Counted from the stretch's first letter, positions 16,427-25,607 are shown. The stretch: 64,000 nucleotides of DNA from Gehongia tenuis (GCF_014384795.1 NZ_JACRSR010000001.1:1153823-1217822), one strand, 5' to 3'. Program-made: numbers and translations. Notes: a model not told the origin generated them from the sequence alone.

Positions 16427-17602
16427 CTATTTCAAAGCTTCGATGGCGGCCTTGATGCGCTCACAGGCTTCCACAAGGTCCTCATATTTGCTGGCGTAGG
16501 AGATTCGAAGATAACCTTCGCCCTGCTCGCCGAATGCGGAACCGGGCACCAAGGCCACCTTGGCCGTATCCAGCAGATATTCCGCAATCTCCATCGAAGT
16601 TTTGCCCAGGGCCTTGACGTTTACAAAGATGTAGAACGCACCCCTCGGCACCTTGCAGCTGATGCCGTCAATCTTGTTCAGGGCATCGACCACATAATCT
16701 CTTCTCCTTTGATATTCCTTGAGCATAGCCTGAACGTCCGCCTCGCAGTCCTTGAGTGCGGTGATGGCCGCTTCCTGCACGAAGGAGGACGCGCAGGTAA
16801 CGGTGTACTGCTGAATGCGGACGCAGGCTTGGATGATCTCACGAGGCGCCGCCATGTAGCCAAGACGCCATCCCGTCATGGAATAGGCCTTGGAAAAACC
16901 GCCCAAGGTAATTGTGCGTTCCTTCATACCGGGCAGTGAAGCTATGCTGGTGTATTTCTCACCGTCATAGACCAGTTTTTCATAAATTTCATCGGAAACC
17001 ACCAGAAGATTGTGGCGAATTGCAATATCGGCCAGCTTCTCCAGCGTTTCCTTGCCAAGAACGCTGCCTGTAGGATTGTGGGGAGAGATAATAACGATCA
17101 TCTTGGTTCGCTCGTTAATTTTGCTCTCCAGCTCCGCCATATCGATCTGATAGTCGTTCTCCTCAAGAAGCGTGTAGGGCACCGGCTTGCCGCCAAGAGC
17201 GCTGGGCACATGAATATAATTGAGCCACACCGGATCGGGAACCAATACCTCATCACCTTCGTCCAGGAAGGCTGCAAAGGATGCAAAGGTACCGGCGCCC
17301 ACGCCAACGGTCACCAGGATTTCCGACGGATCGTAGCTGATGCCGTTTTCAGTGGCCAATTTTTCCGCAATGGCCTTGCGCAGTTCGGGGGTACCGTAGT
17401 TGGAAGTGTAAAACACATTGCCCTTCGCCAGGCTGTCGTAGGCGGCCTGCTTGATCTTCTCGGGCGTATCGAAATCGGGACGCCCCAGTTCCATATGGAT
17501 AACTTTTTCGCCATTCTGCTGCATCTTGGTTGCTTTCTCCATCACAGCACGAATGCCGGAAAAGGGAAGATGCTCCATTCTTTCCGCTGTTTCGTAGTTC
17601 AC
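16427..17602 (-). CDS. Class I aminotransferase (aspartate/aromatic type)
   Basis: A 391-residue fold-type I aminotransferase. Motifs: MELGRPDFDTPEKIKQAA near the start, GNVFYTSNYGTPELRKAIAEKL, ISPHNPTGSVLG, VVSDEIYEKLVYDG, and the PLP lysine in TLGGFSKAYSMTGWRLGYM. The arginine near the C-terminus that binds the substrate carboxylate lies in GYLRISYAS. Broad amino-acid specificity is likely. It has its own promoter (TTGACT-17-TACATT) and a GTG start with AGGAGG seven bases upstream. It is monocistronic, closed by the shared hairpin at 16352-16392. Two other class I aminotransferases are in this window (7515 and 45825). Confidence 0.92.
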   Translation of the reverse strand: MNYETAERMEHLPFSGIRAVMEKATKMQQNGEKVIHMELGRPDFDTPEKIKQAAYDSLAKGNVFYTSNYGTPELRKAIAEKLATENGISYDPSEILVTVGVGAGTFASFAAFLDEGDEVLVPDPVWLNYIHVPSALGGKPVPYTLLEENDYQIDMAELESKINERTKMIVIISPHNPTGSVLGKETLEKLADIAIRHNLLVVSDEIYEKLVYDGEKYTSIASLPGMKERTITLGGFSKAYSMTGWRLGYMAAPREIIQACVRIQQYTVTCASSFVQEAAITALKDCEADVQAMLKEYQRRRDYVVDALNKIDGISCKVPRGAFYIFVNVKALGKTSMEIAEYLLDTAKVALVPGSAFGEQGEGYLRISYASKYEDLVEACERIKAAIEALK

Positions 17603-17638
17603 CTTTCTGCCTCCTCGTTCCCTTTCTTTGCTGTACTT

Positions 17639-17667
17639 AATGTAGCATCGGTGAATTAGAAAGTCAA
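17639..17667 (-). promoter_or_regulatory. Promoter of the aminotransferase gene
   Basis: TTGACT, 17-base spacer, TACATT on the minus strand, about 37 bases before the GTG start. Confidence 0.7.
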
Positions 17668-17714
17668 TTTCATAATTTTAATGTGTAATATAAAATATAT
17701 CTATATTTAACAGG

Positions 17715-17742
17715 GCAAAAAACCGGGGCGGTCATGCCCCGG
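17715..17742 (-). terminator. Rho-independent terminator after the VOC gene
   Basis: Stem CCGGGGC/GCCCCGG with a six-base loop, followed by TTTTTT on the minus strand, 13 bases after the stop codon. Confidence 0.9.
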
Positions 17743-17754
17743 CAGGTTATGCTT

Positions 17755-18219
17755 CTAACGATGCAAAAGTTTCAGCAGATCCTTTACGGATACATCCATC
17801 CTTGCTGACACCTCTTCCATCGTCATACCCGTATCCAAAAAACGCTGGACAACCATTTCCATATCCTCCCCCACTTCAATCAAGTGACCATCCAAATCGT
17901 AGAATCGAATGACCCTCTGACCCCAGCCGTGTTCTATCACATCGCCCAAAAAGACGATGCCCGGATACTTCTTCAGCTTTTTTAAAAAACCATCGAAATC
18001 TTTTTCCTCAAAGCAGAGCTCCATATTGTTGGCATAGTTCAATATCCTATCCTTCGGCAACTTTATCAGCCAATCGAAGTCCTGCTGTAGGGATAGGCCG
18101 CAGGTAAAGGAAATGTTGATGCCATAGTTTTGATCGAGTTCGAGGCCAAACAAATCCTCATAAAATTTCCGTGCGGCGTTGATATCCGCCACAGATAATA
18201 CCACGCTGGTATAGTTCAT
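17755..18219 (-). CDS. VOC-superfamily (glyoxalase-like) protein
   Basis: A 154-residue protein of the vicinal oxygen chelate fold: NYTSVVLSVADINAARKFYEDLFGLELDQNYG at the N-terminus and IRFYDLDGHLIEVGE near residue 115, with the metal-site glutamate in the last motif. The C-terminal 35 residues (RFLDTGMTMEEVSARMDVSVKDLLKLL) look like a small helix-turn-helix-like tail, seen in some VOC relatives. Substrate unknown; could be resistance or metabolic. The ATG at 18219 has AAGGGT seven bases upstream. It follows the rRNA methyltransferase gene by 21 bases and ends at a strong terminator. Confidence 0.85.
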   Translation of the reverse strand: MNYTSVVLSVADINAARKFYEDLFGLELDQNYGINISFTCGLSLQQDFDWLIKLPKDRILNYANNMELCFEEKDFDGFLKKLKKYPGIVFLGDVIEHGWGQRVIRFYDLDGHLIEVGEDMEMVVQRFLDTGMTMEEVSARMDVSVKDLLKLLHR

Positions 18220-18240
18220 TCTCCACACCCTTTCCCATGC

Positions 18241-19599
18241 TCAGTTATCCGCACTCAGCTGCACCACGCACTCCACATGACCCGAATGAGGAAAAAGATC
18301 GAAAGCTTTGGCACGCCGGGCCGCATAGCCAAAATCCCTCAAAAGAGCGATATCCCGCGCCAGGGTTGCGGGATCACAGGAGACATAGACCATGCGTTTG
18401 GGTCCCGCCTTCGCCATAGCGGCAAGAAAATCGGGATGGCATCCCTTGCGCGGCGGATCAAAGACCACTACATCCGGTTTAAATCCCTCCGCAATTTTCG
18501 CGGGCAGCACCTCCTCCGCCTTTCCCAGCCAAAATTCCGTTCGATCCGCCAGACCATTGTTTGCGGCATTGATTCGGGCATCTGCAACCGCTTCCGGAAC
18601 AATTTCCACACCCACGGCCCGCTTCGCCTGCCGGGCCAGCACCAAGGTCAGGGTGCCCGTTCCGCAGTAGCCGTCAAAGACCGTGTCCTCCTTTGTCAGC
18701 TCTCCATACTCCGCCGCCTTTTCATACAGCCGCTGGGCCTGCGCCGGATTAACCTGAAAAAAGGAGGCGGGCGACACCCGAAACTTGAGCCCGCAAAGCT
18801 CGTCCTCAATATGGTCCCTGCCCCAAAGCGTCCTCCATCCGTCCCCCAAAATCACGTTGCCCGATCTCATATTTTGGTTCACCATCACACCGGCCAGACC
18901 TTCCACCCGTTCCTTCAGAAATTCGGCAATGCGTTCTTCGCCGGGCAGAGCTCTGCCTCGGATGATGTAGGCGATCATCACCTCGCCGGTGCTTTGTGAG
19001 GCCCGAATCATCACATGGCGCAGCAAACCCGCTCCCGATGCTTCATCATAAGCGGGCACAGGATATTTTTTGAGACATTCGCATACCCCTTGATAAGCCT
19101 GCTGAATGACGGGCATCTGTACCGGACAGCGCTCCACTGGCACCAGCCGGTGACTGCGGGCCGCATAGAAGCCAAGACGGGCGCCGCCCTCCACCATTGC
19201 TGCAGGATAGGGCGCCTTGTTTCGATATCCGTAGGGGTTCTCCATACCCACAATGCCTTCGAAGATGTCCGAATCCACGCCGCCGATCCGAGCTAGGCAG
19301 TCCACCACCCGCTTTGCCTTCATTTGAAGCTGTGCCGGATAGCTGAGATGCATCAGCGTGCAGCCTCCGCACCGGCCAAAGGCGGGGCAGGTCGCCTCCG
19401 TCCGCTGGGATGAGGGCTTCAACAGCTCCATGATACGCCCCACGGCATAATTTTTGGCGACTTTGATGATCTCAATTTCCGCCGTCTCCTCCGGCAGCAG
19501 TCCTTTCACAAATACGGCCATGCCTTCCACGTGGGCAACGCCCATCCCCTCGTGGGTCAAATCATCGGCGGTAACCGCCAACTTATCCTGTTTTTTCAT
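18241..19599 (-). CDS. rlmD: 23S rRNA (uracil-C5)-methyltransferase, RlmD/RumA family
   Basis: A 452-residue RNA m5U methyltransferase. Residues 1-60 form a TRAM domain. An iron-sulfur motif follows (CPAFGRCGGCTL), then the SAM fold with FDGYCGTGTLTLVLA, VFDPPRKGCHP and the catalytic cysteine in MVYVSCDPATLARDI. Orthologues methylate U1939, or U747 and U1939, of 23S rRNA; which one applies cannot be read here. ATG 19599 has GGAG six bases upstream, whereas the ATG at 19611 sits inside that site. The gene starts right behind the pfkA terminator, so it may rely on read-through. Confidence 0.92.
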   Translation of the reverse strand: MKKQDKLAVTADDLTHEGMGVAHVEGMAVFVKGLLPEETAEIEIIKVAKNYAVGRIMELLKPSSQRTEATCPAFGRCGGCTLMHLSYPAQLQMKAKRVVDCLARIGGVDSDIFEGIVGMENPYGYRNKAPYPAAMVEGGARLGFYAARSHRLVPVERCPVQMPVIQQAYQGVCECLKKYPVPAYDEASGAGLLRHVMIRASQSTGEVMIAYIIRGRALPGEERIAEFLKERVEGLAGVMVNQNMRSGNVILGDGWRTLWGRDHIEDELCGLKFRVSPASFFQVNPAQAQRLYEKAAEYGELTKEDTVFDGYCGTGTLTLVLARQAKRAVGVEIVPEAVADARINAANNGLADRTEFWLGKAEEVLPAKIAEGFKPDVVVFDPPRKGCHPDFLAAMAKAGPKRMVYVSCDPATLARDIALLRDFGYAARRAKAFDLFPHSGHVECVVQLSADN

Positions 19600-19613
19600 A
19601 TTTATCTCCATCA

Positions 19614-19645
19614 GAAAAGGCCCAGCTTACGCCGGGCCCTTTCGA
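19614..19645 (-). terminator. Rho-independent terminator of pfkA
   Basis: Minus strand: an 11-base-pair stem around a GTAA tetraloop (core GCCCGGC with GCTGGGC) then CCTTTTCTG. It ends about five bases before the ribosome binding site of rlmD. Confidence 0.8.
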
Positions 19646-19654
19646 TTCCTCTCA

Positions 19655-20614
19655 TCAGTTGGCGAGTTCAATCGCCAGATCGTACAATTCCTTGCTGAAG
19701 GTCCGTTTCTGGGCCAGAGCCTCATCGATATCCATATCGAAGATCTTCTCGCCCTTGACTCCCACCAGGCGATTGCCAACCCCCTTGCTCAAAAGCTTCA
19801 CGGCATGGGCGCTCATGCGGCTGGCCAAAATGCGGTCCCGGCAGGTGGGCGTTCCGCCCCTCTGCACATGGCCCAGCACCACGGGCCGGGTTTCAAGGCC
19901 CGTTCCCTTCTCCACCAATTCGCTGATCTCCTCGCCATGGCCCGCGCCTTCCGCAAGCACAATGATGGAGGAGAGCTTGCCCCGCTCCTTGCCGGCCAAA
20001 AGCCGCTGGCAGATATAATCGATGCTCACCGGGATTTCCGGTACCATAATCACTTCGGCGCCGCCGGCGATGCCCGCATAGAGGGCGATATCCCCGCATC
20101 TGCGGCCCATCACCTCCACCACGCTCACTCGCTCATGGGAGGTCATGGTGTCCCGAATATTGTTGATGGCGGAAACCGCCGTGTTAACCGCCGTATCAAA
20201 GCCAAGGGTGTACTCGGTATAGGCAAGGTCGTTGTCGATGGTGCCTGGCAGCCCCACCGTGGGGATGCCTAGGCGGCTCAGCAGCTGAGCACCGCGGAAG
20301 CTTCCGTCACCGCCGCAGACGATCACGCCTTCAATGCCGTATTTTTGGATCTGTTCCACTGCCTTGGCGCGGCCTTCCTCGGTCTTAAACTCTTCGCAGC
20401 GGGCAGTTTTAAGAATGGTCCCCCCGCGCTGGATGATATCGGCAACGCTCCTTGGCGTCATCTTCTCAATCTGGCCGTTAATAAGACCATTGTAGCCGCG
20501 GCTCACACCATAGACTTCCATGCCATGATAATCGGCGATGCGTACAACGGCGCGGATGGCGGCATTCATACCCGGCGCATCTCCGCCGCTGGTCAAAACT
20601 GCAATTTTTTTCAT
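19655..20614 (-). CDS. pfkA: ATP-dependent 6-phosphofructokinase
   Basis: A 319-residue PfkA, exactly the usual bacterial length. The N-terminus is [20 protein letters not shown]; the ATP site is GGDGSFRGA, with glycine rather than the aspartate found in pyrophosphate enzymes; the catalytic loop is [20 protein letters not shown]; substrate binding uses [15 protein letters not shown]. Commits fructose-6-phosphate to glycolysis. The ATG 20614 follows GGGGTGGGG; an upstream in-frame start is not needed. It is preceded by a strong promoter that overlaps the dnaE stop and by a structured leader of about 170 bases. Confidence 0.96.
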   Translation of the reverse strand: MKKIAVLTSGGDAPGMNAAIRAVVRIADYHGMEVYGVSRGYNGLINGQIEKMTPRSVADIIQRGGTILKTARCEEFKTEEGRAKAVEQIQKYGIEGVIVCGGDGSFRGAQLLSRLGIPTVGLPGTIDNDLAYTEYTLGFDTAVNTAVSAINNIRDTMTSHERVSVVEVMGRRCGDIALYAGIAGGAEVIMVPEIPVSIDYICQRLLAGKERGKLSSIIVLAEGAGHGEEISELVEKGTGLETRPVVLGHVQRGGTPTCRDRILASRMSAHAVKLLSKGVGNRLVGVKGEKIFDMDIDEALAQKRTFSKELYDLAIELAN

Positions 20615-20663
20615 CGTTACCCCACCCCAACAATTCATTTATCGGTTCGATCCGTCCAAAACG

Positions 20664-20687
20664 ATTTAAAACCTCCCGGTTTTAAAT
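20664..20687 (-). other. Perfect hairpin in the pfkA leader
   Basis: Ten base pairs, ATTTAAAACC against GGTTTTAAAT, closing a GGGA tetraloop. No U-run follows, so it is not a simple terminator. A second hairpin, AAGCCGG/CCGGCTT, lies at 20713-20735. Confidence 0.7.
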
Positions 20688-20792
20688 CTGGATCACCGAT
20701 GTATTTTTTGGCAAGCCGGGCTTTTTTACCGGCTTCCCACATGCGGCAAATTGGCGTTCCGGCAGAAATGCACCTACTTGCCTACTTTACCC

Positions 20793-20821
20793 ATTTTACA
20801 AGATAAAGTGTGCTCCGTCAA
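20793..20821 (-). promoter_or_regulatory. pfkA promoter
   Basis: TTGACG, 17 bases, TAAAAT on the minus strand. The -35 overlaps the dnaE stop codon. Transcription would start near 20786, leaving a leader of about 170 bases. Confidence 0.8.
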
Positions 20822-23800
20822 TGACCAACCTTCAATCGCACGCTGTCTTCACCCACCAATTTTTTTAAGCTGTCCAAAAGCTCCGGGCCCGGCTTAATCG
20901 GCAGGCTTTTCATTGCATAAGTCCTGCGGTCGGATGCATCCATCAGGATCACGGGCAGCTCCCCGGGATTCAGCCGAAGGGCGATGCGGATCTTCTTCAC
21001 CACCGGATCATCGATGGTGGGCACCTTGATATAGAGCTTTCCCTGCGCGGGAACCGGCCTCTCCCTTTCCGGCTCCGGTTCGGCCACAGCGCCCAGCGGC
21101 AGTACCTCATCGGCCAAAATCTTGGGATCCTCCTCCTCGCGGACGCTGAGCTTTCCCCGCACTCGGATGGCCATTCCTTCCGTGAGAAGGCCTTGGCTCT
21201 TCTCGTAGACCTTGGGAAAAATGAGGCACTCAAGGCTTCCCGTCATATCCTCCAGCTGCACAAAGGCCATCACCTGATTGTTTTTGGTGTATTTGAGGGT
21301 GCGGCCCGCCACCATGCCGGCCAGTTCTATTCTCTTGCCGTCATAGAGGTCGCCGGTCAGCAGAGCATTTTCCTCCAGCCGCTCTTTCAGCCTCGCCACC
21401 GTCCATTCCATTTTCTCCAGTTCCTTGACATAGGCCTCAAGCGGATGGCCCGAGATATAAACGCCCATGGTTTCCTTCTCCAAAGCCAGCTGCACTGTCG
21501 GCGCATAGCTGGGCAGATCGGGCAGCTCCAGCTTGGGCATCATCGATGAGGCGGCGCTCTCCTCCATGCTGAAAAGAGATATTTGCCCCTTCACGTTGTG
21601 CTTGCGCTCCTGGGCTACCGAATCCATGACCTTCTCATAGACGTACATGAGCTGAGGCCTGATTGCGCCCAGAGAATCGAAGGCGCCGGCCTTAATCATG
21701 CTCTCCACCATACGCTTATTCAAAAATTCCGAATCGCCCCGCTGGCAGAAATCCAGAAAATCCTTAAAAGGCCCATTCTTCTGCCGCTCCTCCACCAGGA
21801 TCTCTACCGCAGTGCTGCCCACGTTTTTGATGGCCAAAAGCCCAAAACGAATGGATTCCCCGTCCACACTGAACTTTCGGTAGCTGGTATTGACATCCGG
21901 CGGCAGCACCTTGATGCCCTTGTGGCGGCAGGTATCGATATAAAGAGCGATCTTCTCGGTATTGCCCATGACGCTGTTGAGCAGCGCCGCCATGAATTCC
22001 AGGGGATAATGAACTTTGAGATAGGCGGTACGGTATGCAACCACGCCGTAGGCCGCCGCATGGGACTTATTGAAAGCGTACTGGGCAAAAGCCGTCATCT
22101 CATCGAAAATGTCATTGGCGGTTTTGGCGTCCACACCGTTGCCCACACAGCCCGGCAGTACCCTTTCTCCATCCTCCACCAGACCATTGATGAAGATATC
22201 CCGCTCCCGCTCCATGACGTCCTTCTTTTTTTTGGACATGGCGCGGCGCACCAGGTCGGAGCGGCCCATGGAATATCCGGCCAGATCCCGCACGATCTGC
22301 ATGACCTGCTCCTGATACACCATGCAGCCAAAGGTCACGGACAGGATGGGTTCCAGAAGCGGATGGGCGTACTTTACCTGGTCCGGATGGCGGCGGCCCG
22401 CAATGTAGCGGGGAATCTGCTCCATGGGACCGGGCCGGTACAGGGAGATGCCGGCGATGATATCCTCAAAACAGTTGGGTTTAAGGTCCCGCAGGAAGCT
22501 CCTCATGCCCGTGCCTTCCATCTGGAACACGCCGTCGGTATCCCCGCTGGAGAGCATCTCATACACCCCCGGGTCCTCCATATCCATTTTTTCAAACTCG
22601 ACCTTAACGCCCTTGTTTTTCTCCACAAGATCGATGGCCTCCTGAATGACCGTGAGCGTGCGCAGGCCGAGAAAGTCCATCTTGAGGAGTCCCAGCTCCT
22701 CCAGGGTGGTCATCGGGAACTGGGTTACCACACTGTCCTCCGTCTTTTGCAGAGGCACGTATTCCATCAGCGGAACCTTGGAGATCACCACGCCCGCCGC
22801 ATGGGTGGAAGCATGGCGCGGCAAACCCTCCAGTACCTTGGCCAGTCGGATCAGGCGGCCCACCGCCTCATCCTCCTCCGCCAGCCGCTTAAGCTCGCCG
22901 TTCATTTCAAGGGCCTTGTCGATGGTCATGCCCAGCACGAAGGGAATCATTTTGGCGATAGGGTCCACCTGGCTGTAGGCCATGCCAAGGGCCCGGCCCA
23001 CATCCCGGATCACCGCCCGGGCCGCCATGGTCCCAAAAGTGATGATCTGCGCCACCCGATCCTGCCCATATTTCTCCACCACGTAATCAATAACTTCGCC
23101 CCGGCGCTCATAATCAAAGTCGATATCGATATCGGGCATGCTGATTCGCTCCGGATTGAGGAAGCGTTCGAAGATAAGTCCATATTTGAGCGGATTCACA
23201 TCGGTGATGGAAAGGGCATAGGCGGTGATGCTGCCCGCGGCGCTGCCGCGGCCCGGCCCCACGGGAATGCCATGATCCTTGGCATATTTGATAAAGTCAT
23301 GGACAATGAGGAAGTAATCCACATAGCCCATCTGCTCGATCATGGACATTTCACTTTCCAAGCGTTCCTGCACTTCGGAAGGAACGGGCTGGAACCGCTT
23401 CTCAATACCTTCCTGACAAAGCTTCCGAAAGAATCCGGCAGCCGTATAGCCTTCGGGGACATCGAAAGCGGGCAGATGCATGGTGTCAAAATCAAAATCC
23501 ACCTGGCACTGATCCGCAATTTTCACCGTGTTCTCCAGTGCATCCGGCACCGCTTCAAACAGGCGGGCCATCTCCTCCGGTGATTTAAGATAGAATTCCT
23601 CCGTCTCAAGGCGCATGTGCTCCGGATCGTCCAGGGTTTTACCCGTTTGGATGCACATGAGAATCTCCTGAGCCTCGGCATCCTCCTTCAGGATGTAATG
23701 GATGTCGTTGGTGGCCGTCATGGGGATTTGCAGTTCCCGGGCAAGTGCGATGAGCTTTGGCATAACCTCCCTCTCCTCGGGCAGATGGTGGTCCATCAGC

Positions 23801-24309
23801 TCAATGTAGTACCGGCCGGGAAACATGGCTTGATACCGTTCGGCAATGCGCCGTGCCTTTTGATCCTGGCCCTGCAAAAGGGCCTGGGGAATGGCGCCGG
23901 CAAGACAGGCGGACATGCAGATGAGGCCCTCGCTGTGGGTCCTCAAGAGTTCCTCATCGATCCTCGGCTTGTAATAGAACCCCTCCAAAAAGGCCAGTGA
24001 CACCAGCTTCACCAAATTTTGATAACCGGTCTCATTTTGGGCCAGTAAAATGAGATGGTTGTATTCCTTGTTCTGTTTTTCAAGATGGGACCCTGCGGCC
24101 ACATACATCTCGCAGCCCAGAATGGGTTTGATGCCCCGCGCCTTTGCCTTCTTATAAAAATCCACCACGCCGTAAAGTACGCCGTGATCAGTGATTGCCA
24201 GCTTGTCCATACCCAGTTCCCTGCAGCGGTCCAGCAGCTTATCAATGCGGCTGGCGCCATCCAAAAGGCTGTATTCAGTATGCACGTGTAGATGGACAAA
24301 TTCCAACAT
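20818..24309 (-). CDS. dnaE: DNA polymerase III subunit alpha
   Basis: A 1163-residue DnaE-type replicative polymerase. The N-terminal PHP domain starts FVHLHVHTEYSLLDGASRID; the palm holds the catalytic pair in MPDIDIDFDYERRGEVIDYV, preceded by VGPGRGSAAGSITAYAL; the fingers and helix-hairpin-helix follow; an OB-fold near 980-1080 reads VAGRTLKYTKNNQVMAFVQLEDMTGSLE. Length and domain order match DnaE1 rather than PolC. The ATG 24309 lies three bases after AAGGAG. It follows a Crh-like HPr gene, from which it is separated by a terminator-like hairpin, and precedes pfkA, an order conserved in many Clostridia. Confidence 0.97.
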   Translation of the reverse strand: MLEFVHLHVHTEYSLLDGASRIDKLLDRCRELGMDKLAITDHGVLYGVVDFYKKAKARGIKPILGCEMYVAAGSHLEKQNKEYNHLILLAQNETGYQNLVKLVSLAFLEGFYYKPRIDEELLRTHSEGLICMSACLAGAIPQALLQGQDQKARRIAERYQAMFPGRYYIELMDHHLPEEREVMPKLIALARELQIPMTATNDIHYILKEDAEAQEILMCIQTGKTLDDPEHMRLETEEFYLKSPEEMARLFEAVPDALENTVKIADQCQVDFDFDTMHLPAFDVPEGYTAAGFFRKLCQEGIEKRFQPVPSEVQERLESEMSMIEQMGYVDYFLIVHDFIKYAKDHGIPVGPGRGSAAGSITAYALSITDVNPLKYGLIFERFLNPERISMPDIDIDFDYERRGEVIDYVVEKYGQDRVAQIITFGTMAARAVIRDVGRALGMAYSQVDPIAKMIPFVLGMTIDKALEMNGELKRLAEEDEAVGRLIRLAKVLEGLPRHASTHAAGVVISKVPLMEYVPLQKTEDSVVTQFPMTTLEELGLLKMDFLGLRTLTVIQEAIDLVEKNKGVKVEFEKMDMEDPGVYEMLSSGDTDGVFQMEGTGMRSFLRDLKPNCFEDIIAGISLYRPGPMEQIPRYIAGRRHPDQVKYAHPLLEPILSVTFGCMVYQEQVMQIVRDLAGYSMGRSDLVRRAMSKKKKDVMERERDIFINGLVEDGERVLPGCVGNGVDAKTANDIFDEMTAFAQYAFNKSHAAAYGVVAYRTAYLKVHYPLEFMAALLNSVMGNTEKIALYIDTCRHKGIKVLPPDVNTSYRKFSVDGESIRFGLLAIKNVGSTAVEILVEERQKNGPFKDFLDFCQRGDSEFLNKRMVESMIKAGAFDSLGAIRPQLMYVYEKVMDSVAQERKHNVKGQISLFSMEESAASSMMPKLELPDLPSYAPTVQLALEKETMGVYISGHPLEAYVKELEKMEWTVARLKERLEENALLTGDLYDGKRIELAGMVAGRTLKYTKNNQVMAFVQLEDMTGSLECLIFPKVYEKSQGLLTEGMAIRVRGKLSVREEEDPKILADEVLPLGAVAEPEPERERPVPAQGKLYIKVPTIDDPVVKKIRIALRLNPGELPVILMDASDRRTYAMKSLPIKPGPELLDSLKKLVGEDSVRLKVGH

Positions 24310-24340
24310 TTTCTCCTTTCCCTGCAAGAAAAAAACTTAT

Positions 24341-24369
24341 ACAAAGGCCGCCGGACTCGCCGGCGGCCT
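24341..24369 (-). terminator. Terminator-like hairpin between the HPr gene and dnaE
   Basis: A perfect 10-base-pair GC-rich stem AGGCCGCCGG/CCGGCGGCCT, five-base loop, then TTTGTATAAGTTTTTTT on the minus strand. The U-run is interrupted, so termination may be partial; dnaE starts 32 bases later. Confidence 0.7.
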
Positions 24370-24382
24370 CTTATCACAGCTT

Positions 24383-24637
24383 TTAGCGATTTTCAATCAT
24401 CTTTGCCACAGCCGCAATGGCCTCACTGGCATCGGCGCCGTCCGCCGTCAGCAGCAGGTGTTCTCCATTCTTAGCCGCCAGCGACATCACGCCCATAAGG
24501 GATTTTGCATTAATCTTTTTGGTCCCCGTCTGCACACAGATGAGGGAGGAATACCGTCCTGCCACATGAGTGATTTTAGGGGCCACCTGGCCATTAATGC
24601 CTTCCTTCCAGCCTACCTGCACTTCTTTTTTTTGCAT
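24383..24637 (-). CDS. crh: Crh-like HPr-family protein (no active-site histidine)
   Basis: An 84-residue HPr-fold protein. The regulatory serine region is clear (KKINAKSLMGVMSLAA, Ser46 equivalent), as are the later GEHLLLTADGADASEAI segments. The usual active-site segment GLHARPA is replaced by GINGQVAP, so the phosphoryl-accepting histidine is absent. It therefore cannot be a normal PTS carrier but could still be phosphorylated on serine by HprK, which is encoded at 29630. That matches Crh, a catabolite-repression cofactor, and the position after whiA matches crh in Bacillus. AAGGAG lies ten bases upstream of the ATG. Orthology is inferred from motif and place. Confidence 0.85.
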   Translation of the reverse strand: MQKKEVQVGWKEGINGQVAPKITHVAGRYSSLICVQTGTKKINAKSLMGVMSLAAKNGEHLLLTADGADASEAIAAVAKMIENR

Positions 24638-24644
24638 GAATCGA

Positions 24645-25604
24645 TCACTCCTTATTCTGTTGCAGTCCCAAATCATTGGCCATTTCTTCCAGCTTGCGAA
24701 GCCGGTGATGCACGCCCGCCTTTCCAATGGGCTTATCCAGCATGGCGCCCAGTTCTTGCAAGGATGCGTCGGGATAGTTGAGCCGGAGCTCAGCAATCTG
24801 CCTCAGGTTTGGCGAAAGCCTGTCAAAGCCGATCCGCTGTTCCACCAGCCGTATGCACTCAATCTGTCTTACCGCGGTGTTCACGGTCTTATTGATGTTG
24901 GCCGTTTCGCAGTTCACCTTGCGGTTGACGTTGTTCCGCATATCCTTAAGAATGCGGATATTCTCCACTTCCAGCAGAGCACCATGAGCGCCCATCATGC
25001 TGAGCAGGCGTATAACGTGTTCACCTTCCTTCAAGTATACCACAAAGTGGTCCTTTCTTGGAATGGCTTTGGCGTTAATTTCTTTTTTTTGCAACAATTC
25101 CACCAGGGATGCGGCCAGTTCCTCCCGGTCCACCACGAACTCCAGATGATACATTTTCTCCGGATCGGCCATGGAGCCCCGGCCCAAAAAGGCGCCGCGG
25201 AGATAGGCCCGCTTGCAGCATTCGCTTTCCACAACGGACGGCTGAATCCGCCAATTCAGATTAAAGAAGCCATCCCCATCATCCTCAACAATGCCCGTAT
25301 CCCGCAGCACGCGAAGGGCATCTTCTGCGTCCACCATCAGCTCGTAGACATGGCTTTTCTTGGGCTGAGTATGCTCGGTCATCTGAATCTGGGGCTGAAT
25401 ACCATATCTTTTTTTGAGGAAGCTGAAAGCCCTGCGGGCCACCGCACCGTTTTCCGTGTTGATGGTGAGAGCCAGATGGCGCATGCCCTTCAGATGGATG
25501 GTGCCTGCCATCTGAATGAGCGCTGTGAGTTCCGCCCGAATACAGCAGGACCTTTTTACGCCCACATGCACCAGTTCCTCCTTGATTTCCGATGAAAAGG
25601 ACAT
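24645..25604 (-). CDS. whiA: Sporulation/cell-division regulator WhiA
   Basis: A 319-residue WhiA: an N-terminal homing-endonuclease-like fold starting SFSSEIKEELVHV and including CCIRAELTALIQMAGTI and CCKRAYLRGAFLGRGS, and a C-terminal helix-turn-helix domain with ELRLNYPDASLQELGAMLDKPIGKAGVHHRLRKLEE. It is a DNA-binding protein involved in sporulation in Actinobacteria and in division and chromosome segregation in Firmicutes. AGGGGG precedes the ATG. It follows rapZ by three bases; the yvcK gene that usually separates these two is missing. Confidence 0.96.
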   Translation of the reverse strand: MSFSSEIKEELVHVGVKRSCCIRAELTALIQMAGTIHLKGMRHLALTINTENGAVARRAFSFLKKRYGIQPQIQMTEHTQPKKSHVYELMVDAEDALRVLRDTGIVEDDGDGFFNLNWRIQPSVVESECCKRAYLRGAFLGRGSMADPEKMYHLEFVVDREELAASLVELLQKKEINAKAIPRKDHFVVYLKEGEHVIRLLSMMGAHGALLEVENIRILKDMRNNVNRKVNCETANINKTVNTAVRQIECIRLVEQRIGFDRLSPNLRQIAELRLNYPDASLQELGAMLDKPIGKAGVHHRLRKLEEMANDLGLQQNKE

Positions 25605-25607
25605 GGC

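Noticed and set aside
20635..20742. 35-codon frame in the pfkA leader
   Set aside because: Codon pattern is protein-like (starts MWEAGKKARLAKKY) but there is no ribosome site and it coincides with RNA hairpins; kept only as a remark.
21583..23583. 666-codon plus-strand frame
   Set aside because: Antisense to dnaE; histidine-rich low-information translation typical of a mirror frame.
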